From the NCBI RefSeq assembly GCF_022539255.1, contig NZ_JAKZBV010000001.1, positions 682,001 to 746,000 on the forward strand: a stretch of 64,000 nt of DNA. Direction: 5' to 3'. Position numbers and translations under genes: made by a program. Below the pieces are notes generated by a model that did not search any database, was not told where the DNA came from, and saw only the letters and a list, made by a program, of their open reading frames with translations. Of the stretch, positions 53,795 through 62,978 are shown one piece after another. Each line of letters opens with the position of its first letter. Position 1 is the first letter of the stretch. This DNA comes from Sinomonas terrae. Its GTDB lineage: Bacteria; Actinomycetota; Actinomycetes; Actinomycetales; Micrococcaceae.

Positions 53795-55984
53795 CTAGGT
53801 CGCCTTCGCGTGCAGCAGGAGCGCGTGCTCCGGGCGGAGGATCGGGAGCGGGAGGCCCACCTCGGCCAGGAAGCGGCCGCTCGCCGTCGCGCCTTCCGCG
53901 AGCCACGCGGGGGGCGAGGTCTGGATGAACGTGGTGTTCCAGTCGCCGTCGTCCGGTGTCGGTAGGGCGACCTCGACCCGGTAGGTGCGCTCGGGATCGA
54001 GTCCCGGAATTCCGACCCGACCCGGCGTCTCTGCGGTCAACGTACCCAAGGCGACGGCCGAGAACAGGCCCTCACCGCCGTCGTCCGCCACCACGCCATG
54101 AACGGCGAGGTTCGGCTCGGCAAGGTCCGCGTTCACGCGGACGCCGGAGTGGAGCAGCCCCCGATGCTGCTTGTAGAGCGCGATCGCCCGACTGAGGGTT
54201 CCCCGCTCGGCGGGCGTCGCCTGACGGATGTCCCACTCCATCCCGAAGTGCCCGAACAGGGCAGTGATCGCCCGGAACGAGATGTCGTGGACGCGCCCTG
54301 TGGTGTGCGAATGGGTCGGGCCGACGTGGGCGCCGACCAGCTCGGGCGGCAGGACAGCCTCAGTCCAGCGCTGGATGGTCTGCCGCTCGAGGGCATCGTT
54401 GCAGTCCGAGGCCCACACACGGTCGGTGCGCTGCAGGATCCCGAGGTCCACACGGGCGCCGCCGGAGGAGCATGACTCGATCTCCACCCCGGGGTGGGCC
54501 GACTTGAGCGCGTCGAAGAGCCGGTACGCGGCGATGGTCTGTTCGTGGACGGACGGCCTGCCGCCGTGGCCCTGCTCGGCGAGGTCGCGGTTCTGGTCCC
54601 ACTTGAGGTACGCGATGTCGTTCTCACGGAGGAGGGTGTCGAGGCGCTCGTAGATGTACTGCCACGCCTCAGTGTTGGCGAGGTCGAGGACGTGCTGATG
54701 GCGCCACTCGAGCGGGAGCCGCCCGCCGTCCTTGGGGGAGGCCGCAGAGGGCCGGGCGATCCACTCCGGGTGCGCCCGCGCGACGTCGGAGTCCAGGTTC
54801 ACCATCTCCGGCTCAACCCACAGTCCGAACTCCATGCCTCGCGAGGTCACGGCCTCGATGAGCGGTGTGAGGCCCTCGGGCCACACGGTCTCGTCCACGT
54901 ACCAGTCCCCGAGGCCGGCGTGGTCGTCGCGGCGGCCGCGGAACCAGCCGTCGTCGAGCACGAAGCGTTCGACGCCAAGCTCGGCCGCGGCGTCCGCGAG
55001 CTCGAGGAGCGGCTCGAGGCGGTGGTCGAAATAGACGGCCTCCCACGTGTTGAGCACCACGGGCCGGGAGCGATATCCGGGCCTCGCGCTCGCGGTCACG
55101 TGCTGGGGGCGTGCCCGGAACCAGCGATAGAACGCGTCCGTGACCCCGTCCAGGCCGCTGCCCGAGTACGCGGCGTAGAGGATGGGGGTCCGGTAGCTTT
55201 CGCCCGGCCGAAGGACGATCTCGCCCGAGCCGAGCAGCTCGGCGGCTCCGAGCACCCGACGCCCATCGGCGAGCGAATCGAGGTACTGCTCGTGGTCTCC
55301 CGACCAGCCGAAGTGGACGGCCCAGACGCGGCCGCTGCGGTTCGAGAAGCCCGCCGTGCCGGCCGCGACGAGGAGCGACGAGTCGTGCCCCGTGCGGCCG
55401 TGCCGGCCCGAACGCACCCACGTCCCCTGAACGATCTGCTGCCGCTGGGGGTGATTCTCGCGGCACCAGCGACCCGTCAGGTCCAGCAGTTCGGCGGCGT
55501 CGCCGGGGACGGGGACGACGACGCCGAGCTCGTCAAGCTGGTAGTCGCCACTCCCGCAGTTGGTCAGCTCGTGCGAGATCTCGAGGAGACCGCCCTCATG
55601 GAGTACGAGCTCGGTCGTCACCTCCAGCCCGGCCTCCGCATCCCCTTGGACGATCCGCGCGCCGCGACCCCGCGCCGTCGTCTCCGCCGAAGTGACGCTG
55701 AGCGCGGGCGAGAACGCGAAGCCGGGGACGGCAACCTCTCTTCCGGCAGCGTCCGGCCGATGCCCGCGTAGCGCAGGCCTCCCCAGCCAACCCGAAGAAG
55801 CCTGGGGGAGGATGCCTGCGACGACGGGCCGATCGTGAGCCGAGTGCGGGACCGGGCTACGGAGGATACGGAGGTCGGGGAGCGTCTCGCCGAGGTCGGC
55901 ACCCCAGTGCACCATCTCGGCCTCGCCGGAGTCGAAGGCGAGCAGCACGCTGATGCCGGCTGAGCGGAGATGCAGGGGGTCCAT
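53795..55984 (-). CDS. Alpha-galactosidase, GH36
   Basis: Cytoplasmic retaining alpha-galactosidase for melibiose or raffinose-type sugars. The 729-residue length is typical of bacterial GH36. The nucleophile is Asp463 in YLKWDQNR; the acid/base Asp lies in SDCND (526-530). Other family marks: LDDGWFRGRRDD, GLWVEPEMVN, and SCSSGGARVD. The N-terminal beta-supersandwich covers about 1-290. No signal peptide. It is the last gene of the importer operon, 130 bases after the binding protein gene. No good ribosome site precedes the ATG at 55984. Confidence 0.95.
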   Translation of the reverse strand: MDPLHLRSAGISVLLAFDSGEAEMVHWGADLGETLPDLRILRSPVPHSAHDRPVVAGILPQASSGWLGRPALRGHRPDAAGREVAVPGFAFSPALSVTSAETTARGRGARIVQGDAEAGLEVTTELVLHEGGLLEISHELTNCGSGDYQLDELGVVVPVPGDAAELLDLTGRWCRENHPQRQQIVQGTWVRSGRHGRTGHDSSLLVAAGTAGFSNRSGRVWAVHFGWSGDHEQYLDSLADGRRVLGAAELLGSGEIVLRPGESYRTPILYAAYSGSGLDGVTDAFYRWFRARPQHVTASARPGYRSRPVVLNTWEAVYFDHRLEPLLELADAAAELGVERFVLDDGWFRGRRDDHAGLGDWYVDETVWPEGLTPLIEAVTSRGMEFGLWVEPEMVNLDSDVARAHPEWIARPSAASPKDGGRLPLEWRHQHVLDLANTEAWQYIYERLDTLLRENDIAYLKWDQNRDLAEQGHGGRPSVHEQTIAAYRLFDALKSAHPGVEIESCSSGGARVDLGILQRTDRVWASDCNDALERQTIQRWTEAVLPPELVGAHVGPTHSHTTGRVHDISFRAITALFGHFGMEWDIRQATPAERGTLSRAIALYKQHRGLLHSGVRVNADLAEPNLAVHGVVADDGGEGLFSAVALGTLTAETPGRVGIPGLDPERTYRVEVALPTPDDGDWNTTFIQTSPPAWLAEGATASGRFLAEVGLPLPILRPEHALLLHAKAT

Positions 55985-56030
55985 GAGGTCGCTTTCGTGT
56001 CGGTGGGAGTGATGGGGTGCCGGACATCAT

Positions 56031-56064
56031 GCACCGGGGACCAGCCGAAGCCGGACCCCGGTGC
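56031..56064. repeat. Hairpin between sugar-binding protein and GH36 genes
   Basis: GCACCGGGG (56031-56039) and CCCCGGTGC (56056-56064) pair perfectly with a 16-base loop and no T run. It may stabilise the binding-protein mRNA 3' end or lower GH36 expression. Confidence 0.45.
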
Positions 56065-56114
56065 GGTCCAGTATTGTCGCGGATTCGACCCGCTGGAAGA
56101 GGCGGCCGGGGCCC

Positions 56115-57458
56115 CTACTGCTGGAAGAGGGCGTTGACCTGCTTGTTCGCGTCGGTGAGCGAGCTTGCGGGGGCCTTGCCGGAGACGACGGCGTCCATCG
56201 CGGGCTTCATGATGCCGTCGATCTTCGATGCGTTGTCCGTGATCGGGAAGAGGAAGGTGGTCTTGTCCTTCACCTGCTGAGTGAAGGCGGAGACGTCGAC
56301 GCCCTTGGCCTTGAAGGCTTCAGCGGCCTTGTCGGTCGAGCTTGAGATGGCCGGGAAGACGACTGCCTTGGAGGCAACGACGTCCTGGCAGGCCTTGGAA
56401 CCGGTGTACTCGACCCACTTGACGGCGGCGTCCTTCTTCTTGGTGCCGGCCCAGACGGAGTCGGCGAGGCCGTTGAACATCGAGGAGCGCTTGCCGTCAG
56501 TTCCGACGGGCGTCGGGGCAATGCCCACGTTGACGCCCTTGTAGCCGGTGTACTGGCCGATCATCCACGAGCCGCTCGAGTTGATCGCGGCCTTCCCGGC
56601 GCCGAAGTTGTCCGCCATCGAGGCGCCCACGGTCGTCTCGAGCTTGGGCATGTAGCCCTTGTCGGCGAGGCTCGCCCACCAGGCGATCGTCTGCTGGAAC
56701 GTCGGGTCGTCGTAGTTGTACTTGGTGCCCCACGGGTTCTTGTCGGTGTGGGTCCAGCCGGTCGTGCCCGTGAGGAAGCTCCACTGCGTCTGGCCCATTC
56801 CGGAGCCGGAGCTCTCGAGGCCCAAGCCGTAGACGGCAACGTTGTTCTTGTCGAAGCCGGGCTCGTCGCCGCGCTTACCGTTCTTGTCAATGGTCAAGTG
56901 GGCGATGACCTTCTCGTACGAACCGCCGTCCTGCGGGTTCCACGTGAGGTTCTTCATCTGGTCCTCGGAGATGCCGGCCTTGGCGAGCATGTCCTTGTTG
57001 TAGAAGAGGCCGATCGTGTCCCAGTCCTTCGGGAGGCCGTACCGCTTGCCGTCGGGGCCGACCCAGAGGTCCGCGAGACCGGAGTTGTACTGACCGAGGT
57101 CCACATTGTCTGCCTTGACCGCGTCGTCGAGGGCGAGGAGCTGGCCGTTCGTCACGAATTCCGGGTACTTCGAGAGGTGGTCGGCGAACGTGTCCGGGGC
57201 GGTGCCCGAAGCCATGCCGTTGGTGAGCTTGCCCCAGTAGTCGTCCCAGCCGGTCTGCGTGATCTTGACCGTGATGTCCGGGTTTGCCTTATGGAAGTCA
57301 TCGGCGCACTGCTGATACGCCGGAAGCTGGTTGGCGTCCCACATCCAGTAGCTGACTTCGCCCTTCGCGGAGTCGCCGCTTCCTTGACCGCTTCCGCAGG
57401 CGGAGAGTGCAAGGGTCGCCGCAGCGGCGACGGCGATGGCGCCGAGTGTCTTCTTCAT
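56115..57458 (-). CDS. Sugar ABC transporter substrate-binding lipoprotein
   Basis: A 447-residue binding protein with lipobox ALSAC (Cys21), then a family 1 solute-binding fold (VSYWMWDANQLPAYQQCADDF, GLPKDWDTIGLFYNKDMLAKAG, INSSGSWMIGQYTGYKG). Placed after the two permease genes and before the alpha-galactosidase gene. It likely binds alpha-galactosides. Confidence 0.93.
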   Translation of the reverse strand: MKKTLGAIAVAAAATLALSACGSGQGSGDSAKGEVSYWMWDANQLPAYQQCADDFHKANPDITVKITQTGWDDYWGKLTNGMASGTAPDTFADHLSKYPEFVTNGQLLALDDAVKADNVDLGQYNSGLADLWVGPDGKRYGLPKDWDTIGLFYNKDMLAKAGISEDQMKNLTWNPQDGGSYEKVIAHLTIDKNGKRGDEPGFDKNNVAVYGLGLESSGSGMGQTQWSFLTGTTGWTHTDKNPWGTKYNYDDPTFQQTIAWWASLADKGYMPKLETTVGASMADNFGAGKAAINSSGSWMIGQYTGYKGVNVGIAPTPVGTDGKRSSMFNGLADSVWAGTKKKDAAVKWVEYTGSKACQDVVASKAVVFPAISSSTDKAAEAFKAKGVDVSAFTQQVKDKTTFLFPITDNASKIDGIMKPAMDAVVSGKAPASSLTDANKQVNALFQQ

Positions 57459-57483
57459 GATGGGTCCTTTCGGGGGATTTGGG

Positions 57484-58404
57484 TTACTTGGTGCCGTTGA
57501 AGCCGATGGAGTTGACGATCCGCTTGCCGAACGCGGCGAACAGGATCAAGACCGGCAGGGCTGAGACGAGGGTGGCCGCCATGAGGCCGGACCAGTCGGG
57601 GGCGCCCTGCGGCGATTGGGACTTGAAGACGCCGAGGCCCACGGTGAGCACCCGAGTGCTCTCATCCGACCCCACGAGTAGTGGCCAGAAGTACTCGTTC
57701 CACTGGCCCATGAACGTCAGGAGGGCGAGCGTGGCGATCGGTGCCGCGGCGTTCGGGAGGACGATCTGGAAGAAGATCCGCCAGTGCCGCGCGCCGTCGA
57801 GCATCGCTGCTTCTTCCACCTCACGGGACATGTTGAGGAAGAACTGGCGCATGAAGAAGATGGCGAACGGCGTCATGAAGAGGTACGGCAGCACGAGGCC
57901 GAGCATCGTGTTGAGGAGGCCGAGGTTCTTCACGAGGAGGAAGTTCGGCAGGGCCGTGAAGATCGGCGGGACGAGCATGGTCCCGAGGAACAGCGAGAAG
58001 ACGGCGTTGCGGCCTTTCCAGCGGAGCCTCGCGAAGGCGTAGGCAGCCATTGAGCTGAAGAACACGGCGCAGATTGTGGTGGTCCCGGTGAACACGAGGG
58101 AGTTCGCAAGGTACTGCCAGAAGTTGATGGACGCTCCGGAGCCGCCCTCAGCAACAGCCTGCGCGGGTGACTGGAGCCCGAAGACGCGCTCGAACGCGCC
58201 GAGGCTGAAATCCGCCGGGAGCAGGTTCGCGGAGTTTGCGGCGAGGGCGTGGTTCGACGAGAGCGCGGTTCGGAGCACCCAGTAGAACGGCAGGACGCTG
58301 ACGGCGATCGCGAGCGCGAGGAGCGTCCACGCTATTGCTCGACGCCAGTTCAAGCGGCGCGGGGCGGGGCGGTGGCTGCGGACAGTGACGGTGCTGGCAG
58401 GCAT
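57484..58404 (-). CDS. Carbohydrate ABC transporter permease (MalG family)
   Basis: A 306-residue permease with six predicted helices. The EAA loop reads EEAAMLDGARHWRIFFQIVLPNAAAP. Starts 10 bases after the MalF-type permease gene and ends 25 bases before the binding protein gene. Confidence 0.93.
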   Translation of the reverse strand: MPASTVTVRSHRPAPRRLNWRRAIAWTLLALAIAVSVLPFYWVLRTALSSNHALAANSANLLPADFSLGAFERVFGLQSPAQAVAEGGSGASINFWQYLANSLVFTGTTTICAVFFSSMAAYAFARLRWKGRNAVFSLFLGTMLVPPIFTALPNFLLVKNLGLLNTMLGLVLPYLFMTPFAIFFMRQFFLNMSREVEEAAMLDGARHWRIFFQIVLPNAAAPIATLALLTFMGQWNEYFWPLLVGSDESTRVLTVGLGVFKSQSPQGAPDWSGLMAATLVSALPVLILFAAFGKRIVNSIGFNGTK

Positions 58405-58414
58405 GCTGGGCTCC

Positions 58415-59368
58415 TTAGTCCAGATCCGACTCGTTGCCCCGCAGGAACTTCATCTGGATGAAGGCGACGAGGGCGAGGATGAGGAAGAGAATGACGGCGA
58501 GGGCCGAGCCGTAGCCGAAGTCGTGCTGGGTGAAGGCGCGCTGGAAGATGTAGTACTGGATCACGCGGCTCGCGTTGATCGGACCGCCTTGGGTGGTAAC
58601 TGCGACGGTGTCGAAGACCTGGAACGAGCCGATGACGGTGACCACGAGCACGAGGACCAGTACGGGGCGCAGGAGCGGCAGCGTGATCTTCCGGAAGGTT
58701 TGGCCCGCGGACGCCCCATCGAGGTGAGCGGCCTCGTACACCTGGTTCGGGATCGCCTGAAGGCCCGCGAAGATCAGAAGCGCGGTGTAGCCCATGTGCC
58801 GCCACGTATTGATGAGCGCCTGGGTGGGGATGGCCCACTCCTCGGACCCGAAGAAGGCGACGCGGGGGAGACCTATCCACTCGATGATCTGGTTCACAAT
58901 GCCGATCTGGTAGTCGAGCATCCAGAACCACAGGAGTGCTGCGATCACGTTGGCCATGAGATAGGGGAGCAGGAGCGCACCGCGGATGATCGTGGACTTC
59001 GCGACCCGGTGCATGAGTAGAGCGAGGCCCAGGGCGAGGGCGGTCTGGAGCACGATGTTGATGACGACGTATTCGAGCGTGACGCCAAGGGCGTTCCAGA
59101 AGAGCGGGTCCTTCGCGATCGCCTCATAGTTGGCCGTACCCACCCACTTCGGATCGGCGAGGCTCAGGGTGCTGTACTTCGTGAAGCTCAGATAGATGCC
59201 GCGGACGGTGGGGACGAGGTAGAAGAGCACGAAGCCGATGAGGGCCGGTGCCACGAAGACGAGGGCAATCCCGAGGTCGCTCCGGCTGCGCCGCCGGCCG
59301 GGCTGCGCTTTCCCGATGCGAAGGCCGCGTTGCCGTGGCGCTCGGGTGTCCAGCGAGGTAGCCGCCAA
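58415..59368 (-). CDS. Carbohydrate ABC transporter permease (MalF family)
   Basis: A 317-residue permease with six helices and EAA loop EAAHLDGASAGQTFRKITLPLLRP. Start set at TTG 59368: AGGAGG lies five bases upstream, whereas a longer TTG reading from 59395 would run through that ribosome site. It is the first gene of the operon MalF-MalG-binding protein-GH36 and diverges from the oxidoreductase gene. No ATPase gene is present. Confidence 0.92.
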   Translation of the reverse strand: MAATSLDTRAPRQRGLRIGKAQPGRRRSRSDLGIALVFVAPALIGFVLFYLVPTVRGIYLSFTKYSTLSLADPKWVGTANYEAIAKDPLFWNALGVTLEYVVINIVLQTALALGLALLMHRVAKSTIIRGALLLPYLMANVIAALLWFWMLDYQIGIVNQIIEWIGLPRVAFFGSEEWAIPTQALINTWRHMGYTALLIFAGLQAIPNQVYEAAHLDGASAGQTFRKITLPLLRPVLVLVLVVTVIGSFQVFDTVAVTTQGGPINASRVIQYYIFQRAFTQHDFGYGSALAVILFLILALVAFIQMKFLRGNESDLD

Positions 59369-59422
59369 TGGATCCTCCTGTGATTTGTCTAACAACGGAT
59401 GGAAACTGTCGAGAAATCTACA

Positions 59423-59501
59423 CGAGTAAATTTAGGTGACGCAAGGCCTTTACTGCGCCTTCTTCTTCAGTCTTCAGTACTATTGACTCGAGTAACTTCA
59501 G
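59423..59501. promoter_or_regulatory. Paired CGAGTAA-type sites in the divergent alpha-galactoside promoter region
   Basis: CGAGTAAATTTAG (59423-59435) and CGAGTAACTTCAG (59489-59501) are direct repeats differing at two positions. The second overlaps ACTCGAGT, a CG-centred palindrome of LacI-operator style. The nearby LacI gene is the likely regulator. Confidence 0.4.
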
Positions 59502-59517
59502 CTGCCAGACTTCCCGC

Positions 59518-60795
59518 ATGACGCAGAGCACACCTTTCTCCCTCGGCCTTGTCGGCGCCGGCCAGTTCGCCGGCCAGTTCGCGAAGCTCTTCGCGGCCCA
59601 CCCGCTCATCACATCCGTGTACGTCACCGACGTCCTGCCGGAACGTGCAGCTGGCCTCGTTCGCAGCCTCGGCCTCGACGGCACGTTCCCGAGTTTCGAG
59701 GCCATGCTCGAAAGCGATCTGGACGCGGTCGCGATCTTCACCCAACGCTGGACCCACGGTCCGCTCGTCGTCCAAGCCCTCCAGGCGGGCAAGCACGTCT
59801 ACTCGGCCGTGCCGATGGCGGTATCCGTAGGGGAGATCGGCGCGATCATCGAGGCCGTCCGCGAGACGGGTCTGACCTACATGATGGGTGAGACGAGCTA
59901 CTACAACCCGGCGACCGTCTACGCCCGTGAACGCCGGGCCGAAGGCGCCTTCGGCCGCATCTTCTACGCCGAGGGCGACTACGTCCACGACATGGACCTC
60001 GGGTTCTACGAGGCCTACCAGTACAGCGGCGGTGCCGACTGGAAGCGCACGGCGAGCTACCCGCCCATGCTCTATCCGACGCATTCACTGGGCGGCGTGC
60101 TCGGTGCCATCGGGGGCAACGCCGTGAGCGTGAGCTGCATCGGCGTCCGCGACGAGCGCGGCGACGGCGTCTTCGACCGCGAGGTCAGCATGTTCGGCAA
60201 CGACTTCTCGAACGCGACAGCCCTCTTCGAGCTCGCGGGCGGCGGGTCCATGCGGATCAACGAGTTCCGCCGCGTCGGCTACCCGTCGCACCTCCGCGAG
60301 AGCCGTTTCCGCTACTTCGGCACCGAGGGCAGCTTCGAGCAGCTCGTCGAGACGAGCGTGTGGCAGGACAAGGAGGGCGTCACCGACGTGAGCGAGCAGC
60401 TCACGACGGCGGCAACGCTCGACGCCGATGATCCTTCCCTCGCGCACGTGGCACCCGCGCTCCGCGACGCCTTCGTATCAGGCCTCGCCCCCGTGCATGA
60501 CGCCGGGCGCCTCCCCGCCGAGCTCCGAGGCCTCCCGAACGGGCACGAGGGGAGCCACCACTTCCTCGTCGACGACTTCGCCCGCGCCGTGGCGACCCGG
60601 ACGCTACCGCCCGTCAACGCCTGGGAGGCCGCTCGGTACACGGTCCCCGGAATCATCGCTCACCAGTCCGCGCTGCGCGGCGGTGAACGCCTGCTTGTGC
60701 CCGACTTCGGCGACGCACCGGGCGAGATCTCCCCGTCCGGGGACACGCCGTCGTCGTCCGTTCCCTCCGAAGCGGGCGTCGCGGGCCGAAGCTAG
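59518..60795 (+). CDS. Gfo/Idh/MocA family oxidoreductase
   Basis: A 425-residue NAD(P)-dependent sugar oxidoreductase-like protein. The Rossmann motif is GLVGAGQFAG (10-19). The C-terminal domain has DWKRTASYPPMLYPTHSLGGVLGAI, with His where the family has a catalytic His. The usual EKP motif is not present: the matching place reads GKHVYSAVPMAVS, so the conserved Lys is missing. That suggests a changed reaction. It is divergent from the importer operon and followed two bases later by lacI, so it belongs to galactoside use. Confidence 0.85.
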   Translation: MTQSTPFSLGLVGAGQFAGQFAKLFAAHPLITSVYVTDVLPERAAGLVRSLGLDGTFPSFEAMLESDLDAVAIFTQRWTHGPLVVQALQAGKHVYSAVPMAVSVGEIGAIIEAVRETGLTYMMGETSYYNPATVYARERRAEGAFGRIFYAEGDYVHDMDLGFYEAYQYSGGADWKRTASYPPMLYPTHSLGGVLGAIGGNAVSVSCIGVRDERGDGVFDREVSMFGNDFSNATALFELAGGGSMRINEFRRVGYPSHLRESRFRYFGTEGSFEQLVETSVWQDKEGVTDVSEQLTTAATLDADDPSLAHVAPALRDAFVSGLAPVHDAGRLPAELRGLPNGHEGSHHFLVDDFARAVATRTLPPVNAWEAARYTVPGIIAHQSALRGGERLLVPDFGDAPGEISPSGDTPSSSVPSEAGVAGRS

Positions 60796-60796
60796 C

Positions 60797-61813
60797 ATGG
60801 TGGCCATGCCCCATCCCGCCGCCGCCGCGAAGCCGACCGCCACCCGCAAGGATGTCGCGCGGCTCGCGGGGGTGAGCACCGCCGTCGTGAGCTATGTGGT
60901 CAATGGAGGCCCGAAGAAGGTCTCCCCGGCTACGGAAGCCAAGGTGCGGGAGGCGATAGCGGTGCTCGGGTACCGGCCGAATGCGGCGGCACGAGCGCTC
61001 AAGCTCGGTTCGAGCGAGATGCTCGGAATGGTGGTCCCGGACGCCACCAACCCGTTCTTCGCCACTCTTGCCCACGCCGTTGAAGTGGCCGCTGCCGAGC
61101 GCGGCTACGCGCTCCTCATCGCGAACTCGGGTGGCTCGCTCTCCTCTGAGCGGCGGCAGGTCGAGAACCTCGTCTCGCGTCGCGTTGACGGCGTGTTCCT
61201 GAGCAGCGTGCTCTTCGAGCCCGACCTCCGCGACCTCGAGGCAGCTGACATCCCCGCCGTCCTGCTGAATCACAGCGCCGACAGTCCAGGTTTCGACTCG
61301 GTCGGTGTCGCGCTTCTGGACGGTGCGCGGCTGGCCGTCGAGCATCTCGTGCAGCACGGCCACCGGAAGATCGGCCTCATCATGGGCACGAATGCCGGCG
61401 GGGATCTCGACGCTCGCGAGGTCGGGTGGCGCCAGGGTATCGAAGAGGCCGGACTCCACGCGGGGCCGGTGATGCGCGGGCCCTTTACTCGGGAGGGCGG
61501 CTATCAGGCCGGCAGGTGGCTCCTCAACGAGGCCGATTGCCCCACGGGCGTGTTCGCTAGCTCGGACCTGCAGGCGGTCGGCCTCCTCAAGGCGTGTCAC
61601 GAAGCCGGGGTGCGTGTTCCGGAGGATTTGGCGATCGTTTCCTTCGACGGCTCGGCGGAAGCCGAGTACAGCTGGCCTCCGCTCACGACCGTCGCCCAGC
61701 CGGTCGAGGACATGGCTCATGCCGCGGTGGAGGCCCTCGTCGGCGGCGGGGGCCACAAACGCAACCGGATCTTCCCGGGAACGCTCATCCGCCGGGCAAG
61801 CTGCGGCTGCTGA
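60797..61813 (+). CDS. LacI family transcriptional regulator
   Basis: A 338-residue repressor. The HTH covers about 17-45 (TRKDVARLAGVSTAVVSYVVNG), followed by a hinge GYRPNAAARALKLG and a periplasmic-binding-protein-like core (VVPDATNPFFATLAHAVE, GHRKIGLIMG, LAIVSFDGSAEAEY). It follows the oxidoreductase gene by one base. ATG 60797 or ATG 60806 could be the start. It likely controls the alpha-galactoside genes through the CG-centred sites upstream. Confidence 0.92.
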   Translation: MVAMPHPAAAAKPTATRKDVARLAGVSTAVVSYVVNGGPKKVSPATEAKVREAIAVLGYRPNAAARALKLGSSEMLGMVVPDATNPFFATLAHAVEVAAAERGYALLIANSGGSLSSERRQVENLVSRRVDGVFLSSVLFEPDLRDLEAADIPAVLLNHSADSPGFDSVGVALLDGARLAVEHLVQHGHRKIGLIMGTNAGGDLDAREVGWRQGIEEAGLHAGPVMRGPFTREGGYQAGRWLLNEADCPTGVFASSDLQAVGLLKACHEAGVRVPEDLAIVSFDGSAEAEYSWPPLTTVAQPVEDMAHAAVEALVGGGGHKRNRIFPGTLIRRASCGC

Positions 61814-61855
61814 GCGGGGGCCGCGGACGGCTCGGCCAGCGGCGAACTTGGGGGA

Positions 61856-61871
61856 GAAGTCACCTTCTCGC
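61856..61871. repeat. Inverted repeat arm, 3' side of the AbiEi-like gene
   Basis: GAAGTCACCTTCTCGC is the near-exact complement (15 of 16) of GCGAAAAGGTGACTTC at 63155-63170. The pair brackets the AbiEi/DUF559-like gene. Confidence 0.5.
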
Positions 61872-62939
61872 GGAGAAGTTCGGTTCCTTGAACAAACGAA
61901 GTTCGGTTCTCGCGGACGAGTTCCCGCTACTGAACTGCGCCGCGAGAAGGGACCGGCGTGCAGGACGAAGACCGCCCTGAACGAGCCTCGCTTGGAACAA
62001 CTCAGGTTGTTCCAGCTCCGACCAATCCCACCGCAGGACCGGATGCCCCAACGCGAGCAGCCGATTTTCGCGTCGCTTTTCCCGTCGGATCACGTCTCGA
62101 GGATCCTCACCGCCGCTGATCTCACGCCGAAAGTACTTACCCCACCCGTCGAACTCGCCGACTGGTTCAGGCGTGATGTCCCACGCGAAGTCCGTTCGAC
62201 CGACAAATCCCTGGGCGTCCCGATGCTCCCTTTGGAGGACCGGCTCCGGGAACCCGAAGAGGTGTATGAGTGCGCGGCTGACGGACTCTCCTGGTGACTC
62301 GGCTCCTGCTCGCGCCAGCAAGGCGATCGCCTCTGCCCGCTGGCGATGATTTCTGTGCCGAAGACCGGAAATGCCGGTCACAATCTCCGGCAGGTCGAGC
62401 AGAGACTCTGTGCCACTGAGACGGAGCACACCGTCCGCAACCGTGACAGCTCGCGCGAACCTTCCCGTCGCGAGGACCTCGATGAGAGCGCTTGCCACGG
62501 GCACCGTGCGATATGCGCCAATGAGGGCCAGAGGCCCGTTCTCATGACGATGGCGCCGAATCGGAGGGGGTGGCGTGATGCGTGCGCGGCGAGCAAGGTC
62601 GGACTCACCCCGGACCTCGAAAGCATTCGGTCGAAGTCCGAGACGGGTCGTTGACTCGACCGCGACGTCAATAGACGGAGGGACCTTGACTACTGGAACC
62701 CCGTGAAGGAACAAGGCTGTTTCGCCGCAGAAGACAGTGTCTGGATTGGCCAGAGCATGAGCCGTGACGGCGGCATGAAAGCGTTCGGGTGGAGTCGCTT
62801 CAAGCCAAATGGAAGTGGGCACGTAGAACCCGCGCCTGAGCCGCACGAGCCGCCCATCGCCGAAGCGGCTACGTGGGTCGAACGATTGCGCATCGACTTT
62901 TCGCAGAGAACTGTCTACGAGATGAGCGAGAAGGTCCAT
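61860..62939 (-). CDS. AbiEi-like / DUF559-like protein
   Basis: About 359 residues. The N-terminal half (DGRLVRLRRGFYVPTSIW, FCGETALFLHGVPV) resembles the winged-helix domain of AbiEi-type antitoxins common in actinobacteria. The C-terminal part (GRTDFAWDITPEPVGEFDGWGKYFR, REKRRENRLLALGHPVLRWDW) resembles DUF559, a Vsr/PD-(D/E)XK nuclease-like fold; Asp and Glu-Phe-Asp are in place. No cognate AbiEii toxin gene is adjacent. Start uncertain: ATG 62939 starts the homologous part; ATG 62978 is possible and neither has a ribosome site. The last 30 residues are encoded by repeated TTCTCGCGGA-type sequence and may be an addition. Confidence 0.7.
   Translation of the reverse strand: MDLLAHLVDSSLRKVDAQSFDPRSRFGDGRLVRLRRGFYVPTSIWLEATPPERFHAAVTAHALANPDTVFCGETALFLHGVPVVKVPPSIDVAVESTTRLGLRPNAFEVRGESDLARRARITPPPPIRRHRHENGPLALIGAYRTVPVASALIEVLATGRFARAVTVADGVLRLSGTESLLDLPEIVTGISGLRHRNHRQRAEAIALLARAGAESPGESVSRALIHLFGFPEPVLQREHRDAQGFVGRTDFAWDITPEPVGEFDGWGKYFRREISGGEDPRDVIRREKRRENRLLALGHPVLRWDWSELEQPELFQARLVQGGLRPARRSLLAAQFSSGNSSARTELRLFKEPNFSARR
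61863..61950. repeat. Cluster of short repeats in the 3' end of the AbiEi-like gene
   Basis: GAAGTTCGGTTC occurs at 61875-61886 and 61898-61909. CCTTCTCGCGG (61863-61873) is inverted at 61940-61950. TTCTCGCGGA units recur between. It reads as a mosaic palindromic element placed over the end of the gene. Confidence 0.55.
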
Positions 62940-62978
62940 GTCATCGAGTCTTGCTGTCGCGCCTAGCTTGCTGAGCAT

